64,000 nt of DNA from Pasteurella bettyae CCUG 2042. GTDB lineage: Bacteria > Pseudomonadota > Gammaproteobacteria > Enterobacterales > Pasteurellaceae. The notes under the pieces are model-generated. The model worked only from the letters and a program-made list of their open reading frames with translations, ran no database searches and had not been told where the DNA came from. Shown here piece by piece: positions 30,314 through 40,064 of the stretch; the first letter of the stretch is position 1; each line of letters opens with the position of its first letter. The stretch spans positions 124,001 to 188,000 of the forward strand of contig NZ_AJSX01000033.1 of assembly GCF_000262245.1 (NCBI RefSeq), written 5' to 3'. The position numbers were made by a program, and so were the translations under genes.

Positions 30314-30458
30314 TATCAAGTGAATTTTTGATCTTTTTATTTACACCTAAATTTTTTTCGATCTACTTCACAAAAATAAATAAAAGCGAATATTCGAAAT
30401 CCTTAAACCAATTCAGTATAATAATTATTTGTTTTGATTAATTAACGAGTGGAACCTC

Positions 30459-33035
30459 ATGGAAAACCTAGATCTACATACGCCAATGATGCGCCAATAT
30501 TTAGCATTAAAAGCTGAAAACCCCGATATTCTATTGTTTTATCGTATGGGAGATTTCTATGAACTTTTCTATGATGATGCTAAAAAAGCCGCAGCGTTGT
30601 TGGATATTTCCCTCACCAAACGAGGACAATCTGCCGGGCAACCCATTCCAATGGCTGGCGTCCCTTATCATGCGGTAGAAGGCTATTTAGCGAAATTAGT
30701 TCAACTCGGTGAACCTGTTGCTATCTGTGAACAAATCGGTGATCCAGCCACTAGTAAAGGCCCTGTAGAACGTAAGATTGTACGCATTGTGACACCTGGT
30801 ACAGTGAGTGATGAAAATCTTCTACCTGAACGTCAAGACAACCTCATTGTTGCGGTTTATCAGGAAAAAGATCGCTTCGGTTTAGCAACACTAGATATGA
30901 CATCAGGTCGTTTCCAAATCGCTGAGCCAGCCGATCGAGAAAGCCTTAAAGCAGAATTACAACGGCTGTCGCCAGCAGAGTTACTCTATTGCGAAGATTT
31001 TGCAGATATGTCATTGATTGAACATGCAAAAGGCTTACGTCGTCGTCCAATTTGGGAGTTTGAACTAGGCACAGCTGTGCAATTGCTTAATCGTCAATTT
31101 GGAACTAAAGACTTACGTGGTTTTGGGGTAGAAAAAGCCATTCTTGGATTATGTGCTGCTGGTTGTCTATTGCAATACGCTAAAGAAACGCAACGTACTG
31201 CATTACCTCATATTCAAAGCATTACCTTAGTTGAAAATAATGAAAATATTCAGCTAGATGCTGCAACTCGTCGTAATTTAGAACTGACACAAAATCTCTC
31301 TGGCGGTACAGAAAATACTTTAGCATCAGTGCTTGATAAATGTGTGACACCCATGGGTAGCCGTTTATTAAAACGTTGGATTCATCAACCGATCCGCCAA
31401 GTGGAAAAATTAAAATACCGTCAACAAACTATTACGCATATTTTAGCACAAGATTTAATTGCAGAATTACAACCTTATCTTCAACAAGTGGGAGATATGG
31501 AACGTATTTTAGCTCGTGTAGCATTAAGAACGGCTCGCCCACGTGATTTAACCCGTTTACGTACCGCCTTAGAGCAAATTCCTGAAATCAAAGAAATTCT
31601 AAAAATTTCTGGAAATTTCACCGCACTTTTAACTCATATAGGCGATTTTGATGAGCTTTGTAGTTTATTACAGCGTGCTATTATTGAAACTCCACCACTA
31701 TTGATTCGTGATGGTGGAGTCATTGCTGAAGGTTATAATGCTGAACTAGATGAATGGCGTTCGCTTTCTGAGGGCGCAACTAAATATTTAGAAGACTTAG
31801 AGCTACGTGAACGTGAGGCAACAGGCATTGATACCTTAAAAGTAGGTTTTAATGCGGTTCATGGTTATTACATCCAAATTAGTCAAGGTCAAGCACATAA
31901 GGCACCAATGCATTATGTTCGTCGTCAAACCCTAAAGAATGCGGAACGTTTTATTATTCCTGAGTTAAAGACCTATGAAGATAAAGTTCTGAAAGCAAAA
32001 GGTGCTTCTTTGGCTTTAGAAAAACAACTGTATGAAGAACTTTTTGACCAATTATTACCGCACTTAGGAGCATTACAATTAGCAAGCCTAACACTTTCTG
32101 AATTAGACGTCCTTACTAATCTTGCAGAACGGGCAGAAACCTTAAATTATGTGGCACCTACATTTAGCGACAATGTGGGCATATATATTGAAAATGGCCG
32201 TCATCCCGTAGTAGAACAAGTGCTCAAAGAGCCATTTATTGCTAACCCAGTCAATCTCAACCAACAACGCCACTTATTGATTATTACAGGGCCCAATATG
32301 GGAGGAAAAAGTACTTATATGCGTCAAACTGCATTAATTACTTTAATGGCCTATATGGGTAGTTTTGTACCTGCTGAAAGTGCCATAATCGGCCCTATTG
32401 ATCGTATTTTTACCCGCATTGGAGCTTCTGATGATTTAGCTTCTGGACGCTCAACCTTTATGGTGGAAATGACAGAAATGGCAAATATTCTACATCAAGC
32501 AACAGCAAATAGTTTAGTGTTGATTGATGAGATAGGGCGTGGTACCTCAACTTATGATGGACTTTCATTGGCTTGGGCTTGCGCAGAATGGTTAGCTAAA
32601 AAATTACGTTCATTAACCTTATTTGCAACACATTATTTCGAATTAACGATTTTGCCTGAACAAATTGCAGGCACTGCTAATGTGCATTTAGATGCGCTAG
32701 AACATGGCGATACTATTGCTTTTATGCATGCGGTACAAGATGGTGCAGCTAGTAAAAGTTATGGGCTAGCCGTTGCTGCATTAGCTGGCGTTCCACAGCA
32801 TGTGATTAAACTAGCGAAACAAAAACTTTCTAACTTAGAACGTTTGTCACAACAAAATGCAGATCAAAAAATTCAAGACTTACGTGCTATGAATCAGACG
32901 CAAGGCGAACTTAATCTTCTAGAAGAAGATGATAGTAAAAATGCCATCATGGAAATGCTTAATCAACTAGATCCTGATGATCTTAGCCCTAAACAGGCAT
33001 TAGCTTATTTATATCAATTAAAAAAATTAGTTTAG
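30459..33035 (+). CDS. mutS: DNA mismatch repair protein MutS
   Basis: The 858-residue mismatch-recognition ATPase has the N-terminal mispair-binding F-x-E in [10 protein letters not shown] (FYE at 33-35). Core and lever domains follow, then Walker [10 protein letters not shown] near residue 615, [14 protein letters not shown] (Walker B) and [11 protein letters not shown]-terminal tetramerisation tail is present ([12 protein letters not shown]). Length matches MutS of Haemophilus and E. coli. Two USS copies lie inside. Confidence 0.98.
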   Translation: MENLDLHTPMMRQYLALKAENPDILLFYRMGDFYELFYDDAKKAAALLDISLTKRGQSAGQPIPMAGVPYHAVEGYLAKLVQLGEPVAICEQIGDPATSKGPVERKIVRIVTPGTVSDENLLPERQDNLIVAVYQEKDRFGLATLDMTSGRFQIAEPADRESLKAELQRLSPAELLYCEDFADMSLIEHAKGLRRRPIWEFELGTAVQLLNRQFGTKDLRGFGVEKAILGLCAAGCLLQYAKETQRTALPHIQSITLVENNENIQLDAATRRNLELTQNLSGGTENTLASVLDKCVTPMGSRLLKRWIHQPIRQVEKLKYRQQTITHILAQDLIAELQPYLQQVGDMERILARVALRTARPRDLTRLRTALEQIPEIKEILKISGNFTALLTHIGDFDELCSLLQRAIIETPPLLIRDGGVIAEGYNAELDEWRSLSEGATKYLEDLELREREATGIDTLKVGFNAVHGYYIQISQGQAHKAPMHYVRRQTLKNAERFIIPELKTYEDKVLKAKGASLALEKQLYEELFDQLLPHLGALQLASLTLSELDVLTNLAERAETLNYVAPTFSDNVGIYIENGRHPVVEQVLKEPFIANPVNLNQQRHLLIITGPNMGGKSTYMRQTALITLMAYMGSFVPAESAIIGPIDRIFTRIGASDDLASGRSTFMVEMTEMANILHQATANSLVLIDEIGRGTSTYDGLSLAWACAEWLAKKLRSLTLFATHYFELTILPEQIAGTANVHLDALEHGDTIAFMHAVQDGAASKSYGLAVAALAGVPQHVIKLAKQKLSNLERLSQQNADQKIQDLRAMNQTQGELNLLEEDDSKNAIMEMLNQLDPDDLSPKQALAYLYQLKKLV

Positions 33036-33050
33036 TAGGATTTTTCTTTT

Positions 33051-33770
33051 ATGAATCACTTTTTGAATCAGGTGATCACCTCACCTCAAATCTTAATTCT
33101 GATTAAAATATCAGTGGCTATGTGCTTAGGCGCTTTTATTGGTTTAGAACGAGAATTAAAACACAAACCTGTTGGGGTCAAAACCTGTGTCATTATTTCG
33201 ATTACCACCTGCATTCTAACAATTGTATCTATTCAATCTGCAGAATATTATGCTGGTGTTTCTGATAACATTCGAACTGATCCCATGCGTCTTGCGGCAC
33301 AAGTCATCAGTGGTATTGGTTTCCTCGGCGCAGGGGTGATTTTACGAAAAAATAATGATGCCATTTCAGGATTAACAACCGCCGCTATTATTTGGGCTGC
33401 TGCTGGCATTGGAATTGCCACTGGGGCAGGCTTTTTCTTCGATGCGGTTATTGCAACGTTAATGATTCTAGTAGCAATCCGTTTAAGTCCTTATGTAATG
33501 AAATTGGCTCATAATCGCCGTCCACCAGAAAAAGAAGTAGAAGCGACTTTTACCTTACATTTGAATTCAGTTCAAACTATTAGCGCTGTCACTGCACTAT
33601 TTAAGAAAAACAACTGTAAAATTGAAGATATTTCCATTAAAGATTTATACAATGGCGAAATTAACCTCATTTTACAATGTGAAATTGAAGAATCTCATGA
33701 ATTACAAAATATCTATGTGCTTGCAAAAATGCAACCTGGTGTATTAGCCGTACATATGGAAACCACATAA
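33051..33770 (+). CDS. MgtC/SapB-family membrane protein
   Basis: The 239-residue protein has about five N-terminal helices with MgtC signatures GAFIGLERELKHKPVGVKTC and SGIGFLGAGVILR. A C-terminal cytoplasmic ACT-like domain (about 165-239) follows. MgtC proteins support growth in low Mg2+ and, in some pathogens, survival in macrophages by modulating ATP synthase; housekeeping YhiD/SapB members are less studied. It starts 15 nt after mutS. Which subgroup it belongs to cannot be fixed here. Confidence 0.85.
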   Translation: MNHFLNQVITSPQILILIKISVAMCLGAFIGLERELKHKPVGVKTCVIISITTCILTIVSIQSAEYYAGVSDNIRTDPMRLAAQVISGIGFLGAGVILRKNNDAISGLTTAAIIWAAAGIGIATGAGFFFDAVIATLMILVAIRLSPYVMKLAHNRRPPEKEVEATFTLHLNSVQTISAVTALFKKNNCKIEDISIKDLYNGEINLILQCEIEESHELQNIYVLAKMQPGVLAVHMETT

Positions 33771-33771
33771 T

Positions 33772-33800
33772 CAAAAATCCCCACAAAGTGGGGTTTTTTA
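33772..33800. terminator. Terminator after mgtC-like gene
   Basis: CCCCAC (33779-33784), loop AAA, GTGGGG (33788-33793), then T6. The left flank is A-rich, so it may also serve the convergent lipase gene. Confidence 0.9.
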
Positions 33801-33807
33801 TCTAAAC

Positions 33808-34749
33808 TTACTCAAAAAAATCAAGTATTTTTGTAATTGCACAATGCCGCAGTTGATCACCTTCAAACAAAACTTCATGCTTGGTATTTTCCATTTTTAC
33901 CAATTTAGCTTGAGGAAAAAGTGCGGTCAATTTTGCTAAATTTTTATTATCGACAATTTTTTCTTTATCTGAATATAAAATCATCATCGGAATTTCTATC
34001 CGTGGAATCACCGACGGCAATCCCTTGATAGCACTTAAACAAAGATGAACCCAACGAAAAGTCGGCCCACCTAAATGAATATCAGGATGGTTACGATTAA
34101 TCCGATTCATCCATTTCATTCGAGTTTTACAAAAGCTTAATTCATTACTATTTAAGTTAGCTGGCTGATAACCTTTTTTACCTGGTACATAACGTTCACC
34201 TTGCCCAAATAGCATCATTAAACTAATCAATAATTGATCTCGAATGGGATGTTTAAGCGGTAAGCCATAACAAGGTGAAGAAAGTACGGCACTCTGGATC
34301 TGATGATCATAATTAGCTAAATAATAGCTACTAATTAAAGCCCCTAAAGAATGAGCCACTAAATGCAAACTTTTATATTCGCATTTATCTGTAGCTTCTT
34401 GAATGACCCTTGCCATATCCTCCGTATAAAAACGAAATTCATCAATATAACCTTTGTCTTTATCAGCTAATAATCGTTCTGAATAACCTTGTCCACGATG
34501 ATCAAAGGTTAGAACATCATATCCATGATGATAAAAATCAAAAGCAACTTCAGTCCATTTTAATAAGTTTTCTGCACGACCATTGACTAAAATCACTAAT
34601 CGTCCATTTCCATTTTGTTGATGGGTAAAATGACGATAAGCAATTTCAATATTGCCTTTACCTTTCACATAATTTAATGGAAAACGCTCAGCAAAGGGCA
34701 TTAACTCAGAAAGTGCAAATTGACTAAAGTGCGGTTCTCGATTTTGCAT
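33808..34749 (-). CDS. pldB: Alpha/beta hydrolase, lysophospholipase L2-like
   Basis: From ATG 34749 the product is 313 residues, aligning with the PldB start (NREPHFSQFALSEL); an in-frame TTG at 34782 lacks support. The fold motifs are VNGRAENLLKW (oxyanion region), FDHRGQGYS and the nucleophile elbow VAHSLGALISS. The acid is probably in LYSDKEKIVD and the histidine in NTKHEVLFE. PldB hydrolyses lysophospholipids or monoacylglycerols. The symbol is by family resemblance; exact substrate is not shown. Two USS copies lie inside. Confidence 0.82.
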   Translation of the reverse strand: MQNREPHFSQFALSELMPFAERFPLNYVKGKGNIEIAYRHFTHQQNGNGRLVILVNGRAENLLKWTEVAFDFYHHGYDVLTFDHRGQGYSERLLADKDKGYIDEFRFYTEDMARVIQEATDKCEYKSLHLVAHSLGALISSYYLANYDHQIQSAVLSSPCYGLPLKHPIRDQLLISLMMLFGQGERYVPGKKGYQPANLNSNELSFCKTRMKWMNRINRNHPDIHLGGPTFRWVHLCLSAIKGLPSVIPRIEIPMMILYSDKEKIVDNKNLAKLTALFPQAKLVKMENTKHEVLFEGDQLRHCAITKILDFFE

Positions 34750-34838
34750 AGTGGTTTTAGAGAGTTTGCTAAAAAATATCAAATATCACAAGGAAAATAA
34801 TTTCCAATAGATTTACAACAAGGTTTTTCATTATAAAC

Positions 34839-34870
34839 AAAAAGTGCGGTGGAAATCACCGCACTTTTAT
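34839..34870 (-). terminator. Inverted-USS terminator after asd
   Basis: AAAAGTGCGGT (34840-34850) pairs with ACCGCACTTTT (34858-34868) across a short loop, 16 nt past the asd stop on the minus strand, with T/A-rich flanks. Confidence 0.85.
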
Positions 34871-34885
34871 ATTTAATTCAACTGG

Positions 34886-35998
34886 TTAAGCCACTAACTG
34901 TTTTAAAATACGACGTACAGGTTCTGCTGCTCCCCATAATAACTGGTCACCCACAGTAAATGCAGCTAAGTATTCCGGACCCATCGCTAATTTACGTAAA
35001 CGACCCACTGGCACACTTAATGTCCCTGTTACTTTCGCAGGTGTTAATTCACGTAATGTGGTTTCTTTGTCATTTGGAATTACTTTCACCCATTCATTAT
35101 GAGATGCTAAGATTTTCTCTATTTCTTCTAATGGAATATCACGTTTTAATTTGATTGTGAAAGCTTGGCTATGGCAACGTAATGCACCAATACGTACACA
35201 CAAGCCATCTACAGGAATTGGATTATCACTTAAACCAAGAATTTTGTTCGTTTCTGCATAACCTTTCCATTCCTCTTTAGTTTGACCACTTGGTAATAAT
35301 TTATCAATCCAAGGAATTAAACTACCGCCCAATGCAGCGCCAAAGTTTTCTGTTGGAAATTCTACCGAACGCATTTGTGCGGTAACTTTACGTTCAATTT
35401 CTAATATTGAAGAAGCGGGATTGGCTAATTCAGCTGATACAGCACTTTCTAATTGACCCATTTGTGAAAGCAATTCACGCATATTTTTTGCTCCAGCACC
35501 AGAAGCTGCTTGGTAAGTTGCAACAGAAACCCATTCCACTAAATCTTTTTCAAATAAGCCACCAATAGCCATTAACATTAGACTTACCGTACAGTTTCCC
35601 CCTACGAAAGTCTTAATGCCATTTTTTAAACCCTCAGAAATAACATGTTGGTTTACAGGATCCAATACAATGATTGAATCTTTTTCCATACGTAAAGTTG
35701 ATGCTGCATCAACCCAGTAACCATCCCATCCTGTTGCTTTTAATTTTGGATAAACCGCTGAAGTGTAGTCACCACCTTGTGCAGTAACAATAATATCTAG
35801 TTTCTTTAATTCTTCGATATCAAATGCATCTTTTAAAATGCCAGCATCTTTACCTGCAAAATCAGGTGCTTTTTGACCCGCTTGTGAAGTGGTAAAGAAG
35901 ATTGGATTAAGATTTGAGAAATCGTTTTCTTGAATCATACGATCCATTAAAACGGAACCTACCATGCCACGCCAACCAATAAATCCTACGTTTTTCAT
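34886..35998 (-). CDS. asd: Aspartate-semialdehyde dehydrogenase
   Basis: This 370-residue enzyme reduces aspartyl phosphate to aspartate semialdehyde with NADPH, feeding lysine, diaminopimelate, threonine and methionine synthesis. The N-terminal nucleotide loop is [13 protein letters not shown]. The catalytic cysteine is in [11 protein letters not shown] (C136), the gammaproteobacterial form. [11 protein letters not shown] contains the active-site histidine. I see no lysine riboswitch in its 174-nt leader. Length matches E. coli (367). Confidence 0.98.
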   Translation of the reverse strand: MKNVGFIGWRGMVGSVLMDRMIQENDFSNLNPIFFTTSQAGQKAPDFAGKDAGILKDAFDIEELKKLDIIVTAQGGDYTSAVYPKLKATGWDGYWVDAASTLRMEKDSIIVLDPVNQHVISEGLKNGIKTFVGGNCTVSLMLMAIGGLFEKDLVEWVSVATYQAASGAGAKNMRELLSQMGQLESAVSAELANPASSILEIERKVTAQMRSVEFPTENFGAALGGSLIPWIDKLLPSGQTKEEWKGYAETNKILGLSDNPIPVDGLCVRIGALRCHSQAFTIKLKRDIPLEEIEKILASHNEWVKVIPNDKETTLRELTPAKVTGTLSVPVGRLRKLAMGPEYLAAFTVGDQLLWGAAEPVRRILKQLVA

Positions 35999-36124
35999 AT
36001 TTTGTTTCCTTAAGTTAATTATGTGTGTTTGACTAGATTTAATTAATTACTAGATACGCTAAATAAAAGCAAGTTTTTTTGCTAAAAAAATGGAATAAAA
36101 TATATTTTACCCTGTCTGCAAATT

Positions 36125-36157
36125 AAAAAAGGCTATTTACTTAAAAATAGCCTTTCT
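36125..36157 (-). terminator. Terminator after ftsX
   Basis: AAAGGCTATTT pairs with AAATAGCCTTT around a short loop. On the minus strand it runs into T6 just past the ftsX stop. Confidence 0.8.
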
Positions 36158-36172
36158 CATCAAATGAAATAA

Positions 36173-37108
36173 TTATCCTACTTTACGCTCTAACATCCGA
36201 ATATGACGAGTGGCTGAAATCCAAGCCGATGCATAACCGACAATAGAACAAATAATTAACAGGAATAACACTTCTCCGAATGCTAACCCATTTAGTTCAA
36301 ATTTCACTGCAAAAACATCTGTCACATATTTCACTGCATTAGCAAAATAACCAATCAATAAACTACTGAAGAAACATGCAAAGAACCCTCCTAAGAATCC
36401 ATAAATAATTCCAGTGTAAAGATATGGTCGAAGGATAAATTGATCTGTCGCACCTAATAATTTCATCACAGAAATATTTGCTTGGCTACTATATACATCA
36501 GAACGAATACTGTTACCAATCACTAAGAAGGCTGCAAGGGTCATTAACACGGCACAAAAGATTGCTACATGACCAATCAACCAAGTAAGCGCAGTGAATT
36601 TTTCCATCCAATCATTATCTAAACGCACTTCCTGTACACCTTTAATTTGGTCTAAATTAGCCCGTAATTGTTCACGTTTTTTCGAGTCTTGGAATTCTTT
36701 AGTGGGCTGAATCATCACTACCGCAGGTAATGGATTATCATCTAAAATATCCAACTCTTCATTAAAGCCAGACCAAGTTTTAAAGTCATTTAAACTTTCT
36801 TGGCGAGAAATATAATTAAGGCTATCAATGCCTTCAACTTGACGAATTTTTTCCACCACAGCATTCGCATCGTCTTCACTAAGATTTTTATGCAAATAAA
36901 CCGTAATATCACTTTCAGGATAAAACTGAGTGGCTGCAAGATGGGTATTTTTCCACAATAAAAAACTCACGGTAGGAATAGATAATGAAACGGCAATCAC
37001 TAAAATAGTCAGCAAAGTGCCATATTTACGCTTCACAAGATCGGCCCATACATTACGTAACACATACTGCATTTGCACCCAAAATGGTGCGCTATTCATT
37101 GAACTCAT
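36173..37108 (-). CDS. ftsX: Cell division protein FtsX
   Basis: The 311-residue membrane subunit of the FtsEX complex has four helices. A periplasmic loop between helices 1 and 2 (about residues 60-180) couples to peptidoglycan hydrolase activators. The first helix is in LLTILVIAVSLSIPTVSFL, and the C-terminal half has the FtsX/MacB-type permease region. It starts 12 nt after ftsE and belongs to the ftsY-ftsE-ftsX operon order typical of gammaproteobacteria. Confidence 0.95.
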   Translation of the reverse strand: MSSMNSAPFWVQMQYVLRNVWADLVKRKYGTLLTILVIAVSLSIPTVSFLLWKNTHLAATQFYPESDITVYLHKNLSEDDANAVVEKIRQVEGIDSLNYISRQESLNDFKTWSGFNEELDILDDNPLPAVVMIQPTKEFQDSKKREQLRANLDQIKGVQEVRLDNDWMEKFTALTWLIGHVAIFCAVLMTLAAFLVIGNSIRSDVYSSQANISVMKLLGATDQFILRPYLYTGIIYGFLGGFFACFFSSLLIGYFANAVKYVTDVFAVKFELNGLAFGEVLFLLIICSIVGYASAWISATRHIRMLERKVG

Positions 37109-37120
37109 AGAACACCGACC

Positions 37121-37771
37121 TTAACGTAAATGACCTTGCTCTAATACTAAGCAAGGTTTTGGTTTTTGTTGAATTAAAGATAAATCGTGAGTGGCGATTA
37201 ATACTGTCATGCCCATATGATTAAATTCTTCAAAAAGATTAAAAATATCCATAGATAGATTAATATCTAAGTTCCCTGTTGGCTCATCGGCTAATAATAA
37301 TTGTGGTTTATGCACAACCGCACGAGCAATATCCACACGTTGTTGTTCACCGCCAGATAAATGAATTGGTAAATGATTAGCACGATCACGTAAACCGACA
37401 CGATCTAATGCTGCAAGCGCATATTTTTCTGCATCTTTCGGGCGATAGCCAGCAATAATTAATGGCAACGCCACATTATCGACTACACAACGTTCAGGTA
37501 ATAAGCGATAATCTTGATGAACCATCCCAATTTGACGACGCAAAAATGGAATTTCATAACTTGAAAGGCGGGTAATGTCATGGCCATTAAACCAAATTTG
37601 TCCACCATTAGCACGTTCCATACCCATAATTAATTTTAATAAGGTACTTTTACCGGCACCCGAATGCCCTGTTAAATAAGTCATACTGCCTACAGGTAAA
37701 TGGAAAGTCAGCCCCTGTAATGCTGGTTTTCCTCCCATATAAGCTTTACTTACATCTGCAAAACGTATCAT
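37121..37771 (-). CDS. ftsE: Cell division ATP-binding protein FtsE
   Basis: The 216-residue ABC ATPase shows Walker [11 protein letters not shown] (near 34-43), signature LSGGEQQRV and Walker [13 protein letters not shown], then ATHDLSL. With FtsX it gates EnvC/NlpD-type amidase activation at the division site; nlpD is also in this window (14.1-15.4 kb). It lies between ftsY and ftsX on the same strand. Confidence 0.97.
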   Translation of the reverse strand: MIRFADVSKAYMGGKPALQGLTFHLPVGSMTYLTGHSGAGKSTLLKLIMGMERANGGQIWFNGHDITRLSSYEIPFLRRQIGMVHQDYRLLPERCVVDNVALPLIIAGYRPKDAEKYALAALDRVGLRDRANHLPIHLSGGEQQRVDIARAVVHKPQLLLADEPTGNLDINLSMDIFNLFEEFNHMGMTVLIATHDLSLIQQKPKPCLVLEQGHLR

Positions 37772-37840
37772 CTTTTTATATCTCTAATTATTGTATTTGA
37801 TAAAAAGTGCCGAAATTAACCGCACTTTACCTTGTTATCC

Positions 37841-39301
37841 TTAAGCTTCTTCATGGGTGAATAACGCATCAATAAATTCCTCTGCATGGAATGGGCGTAA
37901 ATCTTCAATTTTTTCGCCCACACCAATATAACGAATGGGTAAATTAAATTGATCCGCAATAGCAAAAATTACACCGCCTTTGGCTGTTCCATCCAATTTC
38001 GTTAAACTAATTCCTGTTAAACCCACTGCTTCGTGAAATAATTTAGCTTGGCTAATAGCATTTTGACCCGTGCCTGCATCAAGGGTTAACATAATTTCAT
38101 GGGGAGCCGTTTCATCATATTTTTTCATCACACGTACGATTTTTTTCAATTCGTCCATAAGATTATTCTTATTTTGTAAACGACCTGCGGTATCAGCAAT
38201 CAAAATATCTATGTTACGAGCGGCGGCTGATTGCATTGCATCGAAAATTACTGAAGCAGAATCAGAACCTGTGCTTTGAGCTACCACGGGAATATTATTA
38301 CGTTCGCCCCATACTTGTAGCTGTTCAACAGCAGCAGCACGGAAAGTATCACCAGCGGCTAACATCACCGATTTTCCTTGTTGTTGGAACTGACGGGCTA
38401 ATTTACCAATCGTGGTTGTTTTACCTACGCCGTTGACTCCCACCATTAAAATTACATAAGGTTTTTTACTACTATCAATTACTAAGGGCTGCTCAACAGG
38501 TTTAAGAATTTCTGCCATTTCTACTTTCAATTGTTGATAAAGCATATCGGCATCTTTCAACTGAGCTCGGCTGGCATGTTCGGTAAGATGGCTGATAATT
38601 TTAGTGGTGGTTGGCATACCGATATCGGCAATCAATAACTGTTCTTCTAACTCCTCGAATAGCTCATCATCAATTTTCTTACCCGTAAATAAACTACGGA
38701 AACCTGCACCAATATTTTGTTTAGTTTTTAATAACCCTTTTACCAAACGACTAAAGAAACCACCTTCACTTGGTTTTTCTTGAGTTTGAATAGCCACTTG
38801 ACTAACATCAAGGTCAGTACTATGAGTCACCGCAGTTTGAGCAGAAATTTCTGAATTTTCTACCGCACTTTCATGTTCTAGCTTATCTGTGGATTTGTCT
38901 TCAAAGTGCGGTTCATTTTCAGAAAATTCCGCTTTCACTTGTTCAATATAAGCCGTAGCATCTTGTTTAAGGTTTTGTAAATTATCATCAATTTTATGCT
39001 CAAAATCTTCAAACTTCTGTGAAAATTCAGAAACCGATTGTTTAAGTTGAGCTTCAAATTGATCTGTTTTTTGTTCCACATGTGCTTGAAGCTGATCAAT
39101 ATTCTCTTCAACTTGGTCAGTAATATCTTCTGCTTTCTCGGCTAATTGTTCAATTTTATCTTTAACATCATCAACCAATTCTTCCACTTGTTCTGATAAT
39201 TCAGATTGGGCTTCTGAGTCAGCGATTTGCTCTTCTTGTTCTTTTTTGTTACCTAAGCCTAACCAAGACCAAAAACCGCCTTTTTTCTGTTCATTTGCCA
39301 T
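37841..39301 (-). CDS. ftsY: Signal recognition particle receptor FtsY
   Basis: The 486-residue SRP receptor GTPase docks ribosome-SRP complexes at the membrane. A long acidic, heptad-rich N-terminal region (about 1-190) precedes the NG domain. GTPase motifs are GVNGVGKTTTIGKLA, DTFRAAAVEQL, DTAGRLQNK and TKLDGTAKGG, ending in YIGVGEKIEDLRPF. It heads ftsY-ftsE-ftsX, divergent from rsmD. Two USS copies fall in the acidic region. The N-domain is of normal size; only the acidic tail varies between species. Confidence 0.97.
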   Translation of the reverse strand: MANEQKKGGFWSWLGLGNKKEQEEQIADSEAQSELSEQVEELVDDVKDKIEQLAEKAEDITDQVEENIDQLQAHVEQKTDQFEAQLKQSVSEFSQKFEDFEHKIDDNLQNLKQDATAYIEQVKAEFSENEPHFEDKSTDKLEHESAVENSEISAQTAVTHSTDLDVSQVAIQTQEKPSEGGFFSRLVKGLLKTKQNIGAGFRSLFTGKKIDDELFEELEEQLLIADIGMPTTTKIISHLTEHASRAQLKDADMLYQQLKVEMAEILKPVEQPLVIDSSKKPYVILMVGVNGVGKTTTIGKLARQFQQQGKSVMLAAGDTFRAAAVEQLQVWGERNNIPVVAQSTGSDSASVIFDAMQSAAARNIDILIADTAGRLQNKNNLMDELKKIVRVMKKYDETAPHEIMLTLDAGTGQNAISQAKLFHEAVGLTGISLTKLDGTAKGGVIFAIADQFNLPIRYIGVGEKIEDLRPFHAEEFIDALFTHEEA

Positions 39302-39399
39302 AAATTGCTCTCATTTCCTCTAAGGTTTGGTCAAAAAACCTGAATTTTGTTACACTACATTTAATTTCCCATAGTGTAACATTTATTTGCAAATCCTCT

Positions 39400-40017
39400 A
39401 TGAAAAAAAATACAAATCAACGCACTTTAAAGCTGATACCAACTAAACAAAACCAAGCTAAAGGTGAAGTACGAATTATTGCTGGTTTATGGCGAGGGCG
39501 AAAACTTCCTGTACTAAATTCACAAGGGTTGCGGCCAACAGGTGATCGAGTCAAAGAAACATTATTTAATTGGCTAATGCCTTACATTGTAGATAGCGTC
39601 TGTTTAGATGGATTTGCAGGCAGTGGTGCCTTAGGTTTTGAAGCTCTTTCCCGCCAAGCTAAACATGTTACTTTTTTAGAATTAGAAAAGTCTGTGGCAA
39701 CACAGCTCAAACAAAATTTACAAACCCTAAAATGTGCTAAAGAATCAGCGGAAGTCATCAATCAAAACAGCTTAAGTTATTTAAGCCAAAAGCCTGCTCA
39801 GCCTCAATTTGATTTAGTCTTTTTGGATCCTCCGTTCCATTTTGATTTGGCAGAACAAGCCATTGCTCTACTAGATAAAAATCAGTGGCTCAAAACAAAA
39901 GCCTTAGTTTATGTGGAAACTGAGCTGGCTAAGACTATTTCGGCACCAGCACATTGGCATTTACTCAAAGAAAAAAACACAGGGTTAGTCAGTTATCGCT
40001 TATATCAAGTTAACTAA
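39400..40017 (+). CDS. rsmD: 16S rRNA (guanine966-N2)-methyltransferase RsmD
   Basis: The 205-residue methyltransferase has RIIAGLWRGRKLPV near the N-terminus, the RPTGDRVKETLFNWL segment, the SAM-binding motif CLDGFAGSGALGFEALSR and the catalytic DPPF in LVFLDPPFHF. It modifies G966 of 16S rRNA. Divergent from ftsY, as in E. coli. Clear family match. Confidence 0.96.
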   Translation: MKKNTNQRTLKLIPTKQNQAKGEVRIIAGLWRGRKLPVLNSQGLRPTGDRVKETLFNWLMPYIVDSVCLDGFAGSGALGFEALSRQAKHVTFLELEKSVATQLKQNLQTLKCAKESAEVINQNSLSYLSQKPAQPQFDLVFLDPPFHFDLAEQAIALLDKNQWLKTKALVYVETELAKTISAPAHWHLLKEKNTGLVSYRLYQVN

Positions 40018-40064
40018 TTCTTAAAGATTAAAACCTTATTTCAATTTTATAAACTCAAAACAGC

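Noticed and set aside
35999-36172. Possible lysine riboswitch before asd
   Set aside because: The leader is only 174 nt and lacks the multi-stem conserved core; no supporting structure was seen by eye.
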